Shown here: positions 37,993-40,284 of the stretch, piece by piece
Layout: each line of letters starts with the position of its first letter
Numbering within the stretch: the first letter of the stretch is position 1
DNA from: a virus
Direction: 5' to 3' (one strand)
Virus record (IMG/VR): IMGVR_UViG_3300030329_004322
Span: 1 to 40,284 of that record
DNA length: 40,284 nucleotides
Program-made: the position numbers and the translations under genes
The notes under the pieces: model-generated
What the model was told of the DNA's origin: nothing
Databases searched by the model: none
The model's input: the letters and a program-made list of their open reading frames with translations, nothing else

Positions 37993-38074
37993 GGAAATCT
38001 TTTCCTGCGAATCGGAAATATCTTCTCTTCCCAAGGCCATGAAGATCCACGATGTTCCATCACGGGAGGTAAAC

Positions 38075-38347
38075 ATGCCTAAATCCATACCGGAAAAGAC
38101 GAGGCTGGAGCGCGAAGCAAGGTCCAAGCTGCAACTCGTCCCCGACGCCTACATGCGGTCGATACTCCAGGAACTCGTCCCTGACGCCTGCAACGGACCC
38201 ACCATAGACTCCCGCCGCCTGCTTGACGAGATAGACCTATACTACCGATCCATCCAAGACTCCATAAGGCGGGAGCGGCAGCAGCAACGAATGGCAGACG
38301 AGGGTATTGCCGGGGAACTCAAACGATCCGGACGGGGCGCAGCATGA
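38075..38347 (+). CDS. Hypothetical helical protein
   Basis: A 90-aa protein. ATG 38075 follows ACGGGAGGTAAAC; the in-frame ATG 38039 lacks a site. It begins MPKSIPEKTRLEREARSKLQ, with LLDEIDLYYRSIQDSIRRER and a basic Gln/Arg-rich helix at the end. A helical bundle or coiled coil is likely. It overlaps the next gene by 4 bases. Confidence 0.6.
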   Translation: MPKSIPEKTRLEREARSKLQLVPDAYMRSILQELVPDACNGPTIDSRRLLDEIDLYYRSIQDSIRRERQQQRMADEGIAGELKRSGRGAA

Positions 38348-38571
38348 CCTATGACACCTGGAAATCTACAGAGCCACAGCACCAAGATAACCCGCCAGAA
38401 CACCACTATTACTTCGAGATAGACAACAGGACAATGCCGCCGTTCTACACTGACGATCCAGAGGAGGCCGAGAGATGGCTGAACAGAGGATGTACCGTCA
38501 CCGAACGGAAAGACACGCTCGACGGCAGTGCATTTACTTTTGGGCCGCAATCGCCCTGGGAATCATCCTGA
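38344..38571 (+). CDS. Hypothetical acidic protein
   Basis: A 75-aa protein from ATG 38344. It contains HHYYFEIDNRTMPPFYTDDP followed by EEAERWLNRGCTVTERKDTL, a beta strand then a helix, the pattern of small phage proteins with a short alpha/beta fold. Function unknown. A second frame starting at 38475 lies inside its 3' third. Confidence 0.6.
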   Translation: MTYDTWKSTEPQHQDNPPEHHYYFEIDNRTMPPFYTDDPEEAERWLNRGCTVTERKDTLDGSAFTFGPQSPWESS

Positions 38572-38594
38572 CGTGCGCCACCGAAGGACCGTGA
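38475..38594 (+). CDS. Nested 39-aa single-span membrane protein (candidate)
   Basis: A frame inside the end of the 38344 gene and running 23 bases past it. ATG 38475 is preceded by GAGGAGGCCGAGAG, a strong ribosome site. The product has a basic N-terminus (MAEQRMYRHRTERHARRQ) then a membrane helix (CIYFWAAIALGIILTCA) and a short end (TEGP). Cys-Ala after the helix is lipobox-like but not ideal. Similar nested short membrane proteins occur in phage. The strong site and clear helix support it; the short length does not. Confidence 0.45.
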   Translation: MAEQRMYRHRTERHARRQCIYFWAAIALGIILTCATEGP

Positions 38595-38654
38595 ACAAAG
38601 CCGGGGGTTGCCGATGACCGTTCGGGGAAACGGAAAGCGGCCAAGGGAGGATTC

Positions 38655-38849
38655 TTGTGGCGTGAGCGTCCGGGGCTGTTGTGTTGTCAGGGGGAGAAGC
38701 ACAGCAGCCATGCCACGCCGCAACGGGGGAATCCACCGCCCCCGGCGATAACGCGACAGGCCAACCATCGGGTAAGAGCGGACCAGGGCGAAGCGCTGAC
38801 GTCCTCCCGCCGCCTGTCCAAAAATAAACCCAGCCACGGCAGGGCGTAG
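38655..38849 (+). CDS. Doubtful 64-aa frame upstream of the ERF gene
   Basis: A GTG-initiated frame with a good AAGGGAGG site 6 bases upstream, giving MWRERPGLLCCQGEKHSSHA and a Pro/Arg/Ser-rich remainder. The composition is like a random translation of GC-rich DNA, and an overlapping frame from ATG 38613 is equally open. It may be non-coding leader. The 38595-38972 gap otherwise holds only the hairpins at 38876-38949. Confidence 0.25.
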   Translation: MWRERPGLLCCQGEKHSSHATPQRGNPPPPAITRQANHRVRADQGEALTSSRRLSKNKPSHGRA

Positions 38850-38875
38850 CATTCTGAGATACTCCATTATTTCTG

Positions 38876-38949
38876 CTGGACAGATCCGGAGATAACCCCG
38901 CCATGATCCTCTCCGGTCCCTTCGGGCCCGGGCGGCACCGGCTGTCCAG
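38876..38949 (+). ncRNA. Multi-branched structured leader before the ERF gene
   Basis: A closing helix CTGGACAG/CTGTCCAG (8 bp, 38876-38883 with 38942-38949) encloses a CCGGAG/CTCCGG stem (6 bp) and a GG-CCC-TTC-GGG-CC hairpin with one mismatch. This would form a compact three-way junction just 23 nt before the ERF start, ending in AGAGAGGGAG. It may control ERF translation. It is a single copy in this window, so there is no covariation to test the fold. Confidence 0.5.
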
Positions 38950-38972
38950 CCTTAACCTAAAGAGAGGGAGCA

Positions 38973-39674
38973 ATGGAACACCACGTTTACACGGCAATAG
39001 CGGAAGTGCAACGCGAGATGTCCACAATAGGCATCTCCAAGGGCCGACAGAACAAGCAGCAAGGATACGCCTTCAGGGGAATCGACGATGTCTATGGGGC
39101 CCTGGCCCCCCTGCTGGCGAAGCACGGGCTCGTCATACTGCCTCGCGTCACATCCCGAGAAGTCATGGAGCGCGATACACAGCGCGGGGGCGTTCTCTTC
39201 TATACCGTACTGATGGTGGAATTTGACTTCGTATCTGCCACGGACGGATCGAAGCACACCGTCACCACAGTTGGCGAGGCAATGGACTCCGGAGACAAGT
39301 CTTCCAACAAGGCCATGTCTGCCGCCTACAAGTACTGTTGCTTCCAAGCGTTCTGCATACCTACAGAGGGCGACAATGACGCCGACGCCACAACCCACGA
39401 CGTAGCCCCGAGACAAGAGAACGCCCCTCAGAATCGCTCTACGGCCACATCAGAGCCCTCCGACAAGCAGGTGCAATTCCTGGACAAGCTCCTACAGTCT
39501 GGAAGCGTCACCCCAGAGGAACGCGCAGCCACAATGACCAGAGTATCCAACAACCCCACCAAGGCAGAATACTCCAAAGCCATCGACGGGTGGAAAACGG
39601 AAATAGACAAGCGCAAGGGGGGCTGGGACCACGATGACCCCACCCAGGACATTCCTTTCGGGCCACCGACATGA
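38973..39674 (+). CDS. erf: ERF-family single-strand annealing protein
   Basis: A 233-aa recombinase of the ERF superfamily, which coats single-stranded DNA and anneals complementary strands for phage recombination and repair. Key segments: GYAFRGIDDVYGALAPLLAK (about residues 31-50), GLVILPRV, and GEAMDSGDKSSNKAMSAA followed by CFQAFCIPTEGDND, the usual ERF core. The C-terminal 90 residues are Gln/Ser-rich and charged, typical of the variable tail, and end in FGPPT. ATG 38973 follows AGAGAGGGAGCA. It is coupled to the HNH-like gene by a 4-base overlap. Confidence 0.9.
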   Translation: MEHHVYTAIAEVQREMSTIGISKGRQNKQQGYAFRGIDDVYGALAPLLAKHGLVILPRVTSREVMERDTQRGGVLFYTVLMVEFDFVSATDGSKHTVTTVGEAMDSGDKSSNKAMSAAYKYCCFQAFCIPTEGDNDADATTHDVAPRQENAPQNRSTATSEPSDKQVQFLDKLLQSGSVTPEERAATMTRVSNNPTKAEYSKAIDGWKTEIDKRKGGWDHDDPTQDIPFGPPT

Positions 39675-40003
39675 AGCCCATCAGCCCCAAGAACAGAGCC
39701 GTTAGAGACTCCCACCACAGAGAGCTGGTGTTGGGGTTGCCGTGCTGGAACTGCGAACGTGAGGGACGCCAGCAGACGACACGGACACAGGGGCACCACG
39801 TCCACAACCTGCGAGGCCCCTACACACGATCAGACTACCGCATGATTCCGCTCGACCAGCAGTGTCACGCCCACTTCGAGAACCACGGCAGGCAGGTAGC
39901 GGAACTGGAAATTCAGGCAGCGATAGATACCCTGAACCTGCTATACGGGGACCGCGCAGACCATTACATCGCGCTGGCTGGACTTTCCGAGGAAGATAAA
40001 TGA
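39671..40003 (+). CDS. HNH/His-Me finger-like endonuclease (DUF968- or Ref-like)
   Basis: A 110-aa protein. It has CWNCEREG (about residues 25-32), GHHVHNLRG, then MIPLDQQCHAHFENHGR. This order of a CxxC knuckle, a GHH motif, and a PL-x-CH-x-H metal site fits His-Me finger nucleases used in phage recombination. The exact family is not certain. It overlaps ERF upstream and the methylase downstream, so it is part of the recombination operon and may process recombination intermediates. Confidence 0.7.
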   Translation: MKPISPKNRAVRDSHHRELVLGLPCWNCEREGRQQTTRTQGHHVHNLRGPYTRSDYRMIPLDQQCHAHFENHGRQVAELEIQAAIDTLNLLYGDRADHYIALAGLSEEDK

Positions 40004-40284
40004 AACGACAAGATCCCAACCAGATCCTGATCGGCAATGTCCGGGACAGGCTCCAGGAACTACCAGCGGGTAGCGTCCAGTGTTGCGTCACCTCCCCGCC
40101 ATATTGGGGTCTGCGTGACTACGGGGTTGAGGAGCAGCTTGGCCTTGAGAAGACGCCGCAGGAGTATATCCAGAATATGGTGGAGGTGTTTCAGGAGGTC
40201 CGGCGGGTGCTTCGGGATGATGGGACGTTGTGGCTGAATATCGGGGACTCCTACGCCGGCAGCGGGAAGGGACGTATGGGCAAC
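40000..40284 (+). CDS. DNA methyltransferase, N6-adenine/N4-cytosine type (partial)
   Basis: The first 95 residues of a site-specific DNA methyltransferase cut off by the window edge. TSPPYWGLRDYG holds the catalytic motif IV (SPPY, a DPPY-class variant). TPQEYIQNMVEVFQEVRRVL, then DDGTLWLNIGDSYAG, is the following motif region of beta-class enzymes. It transfers methyl from S-adenosylmethionine and probably protects phage DNA from host restriction, or marks it for another nuclease. Start ATG 40000 overlaps the previous stop (ATGA). No restriction partner is visible. Confidence 0.9.
   Translation, partial: MKRQDPNQILIGNVRDRLQELPAGSVQCCVTSPPYWGLRDYGVEEQLGLEKTPQEYIQNMVEVFQEVRRVLRDDGTLWLNIGDSYAGSGKGRMGN

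Noticed and set aside
1-40284. The window as a complete circular genome
   Set aside because: Joining the right end to the left would continue the methyltransferase frame into the leader repeat, which is not methyltransferase sequence; replication genes are also missing.

Overview
The window is a piece of a tailed double-stranded DNA phage genome (Caudoviricetes), incomplete at both ends, with GC-rich, tightly packed genes and standard-code starts (ATG, GTG, TTG). The virion block has a large terminase, portal, scaffold, major capsid protein, head-tail adaptor, a nozzle-like tail protein, several large probable internal virion proteins and a repeat-rich fibre. No tape measure, tail tube or sheath gene is visible, so a short-tailed (podovirus-like) particle is the best reading. 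The host cannot be read from the sequence. An L,D-transpeptidase domain and an M15 peptidase show that the phage acts on peptidoglycan. No polymerase, helicase, integrase or tRNA gene is seen; replication genes probably lie beyond the right end.

Layout. (1) 1-7865, plus strand: small accessory genes around a three-gene core at 1796-5686. The core encodes a protein of unknown function, a MoxR/RavA-like AAA+ ATPase and a ViaA-like VWA protein. The arm ends in two strong intrinsic terminators (7878-8006). (2) 8346-31335, minus strand: the late block. Transcribed right to left it runs ParB-like protein, terL, an 81-aa protein, portal, small zinc proteins, scaffold, capsid, decoration-like protein, adaptor, nozzle, internal virion proteins (one with a YkuD transpeptidase domain), fibre, and a lysis cassette ending with an M15 endolysin. 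(3) 31344-33330, minus strand: an inverted-repeat site, a coiled-coil gene, a C/A-rich non-coding tract, a thermonuclease and a possible small terminase. (4) 33492-40284, plus strand: a second early arm with two similar sigma70-like promoters, small unknown genes, two ribbon-helix-helix proteins, then ERF annealase, an HNH-like nuclease and a DNA methyltransferase cut by the window end.

The most unusual feature is a leader of about 100 nt that recurs five times (window start, 35137, 35445, 35836, 36504), each time between a stop codon and the start of an unrelated small gene. The copies support a compact H-type pseudoknot followed by a bulged hairpin and a Shine-Dalgarno sequence. Several helices keep their pairing through compensatory changes, which points to a selected RNA structure, possibly a phage riboregulator or a module of a gene-cassette array. 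Other points of interest are the phage RavA/ViaA-like operon, a capsid N-terminal motif copied at the C-terminus of the protein between terL and portal, a large inverted repeat next to a ParB-like gene and terL, and duplicated, frame-shifted segments in the lysis cassette and in the 7155-7865 gene.
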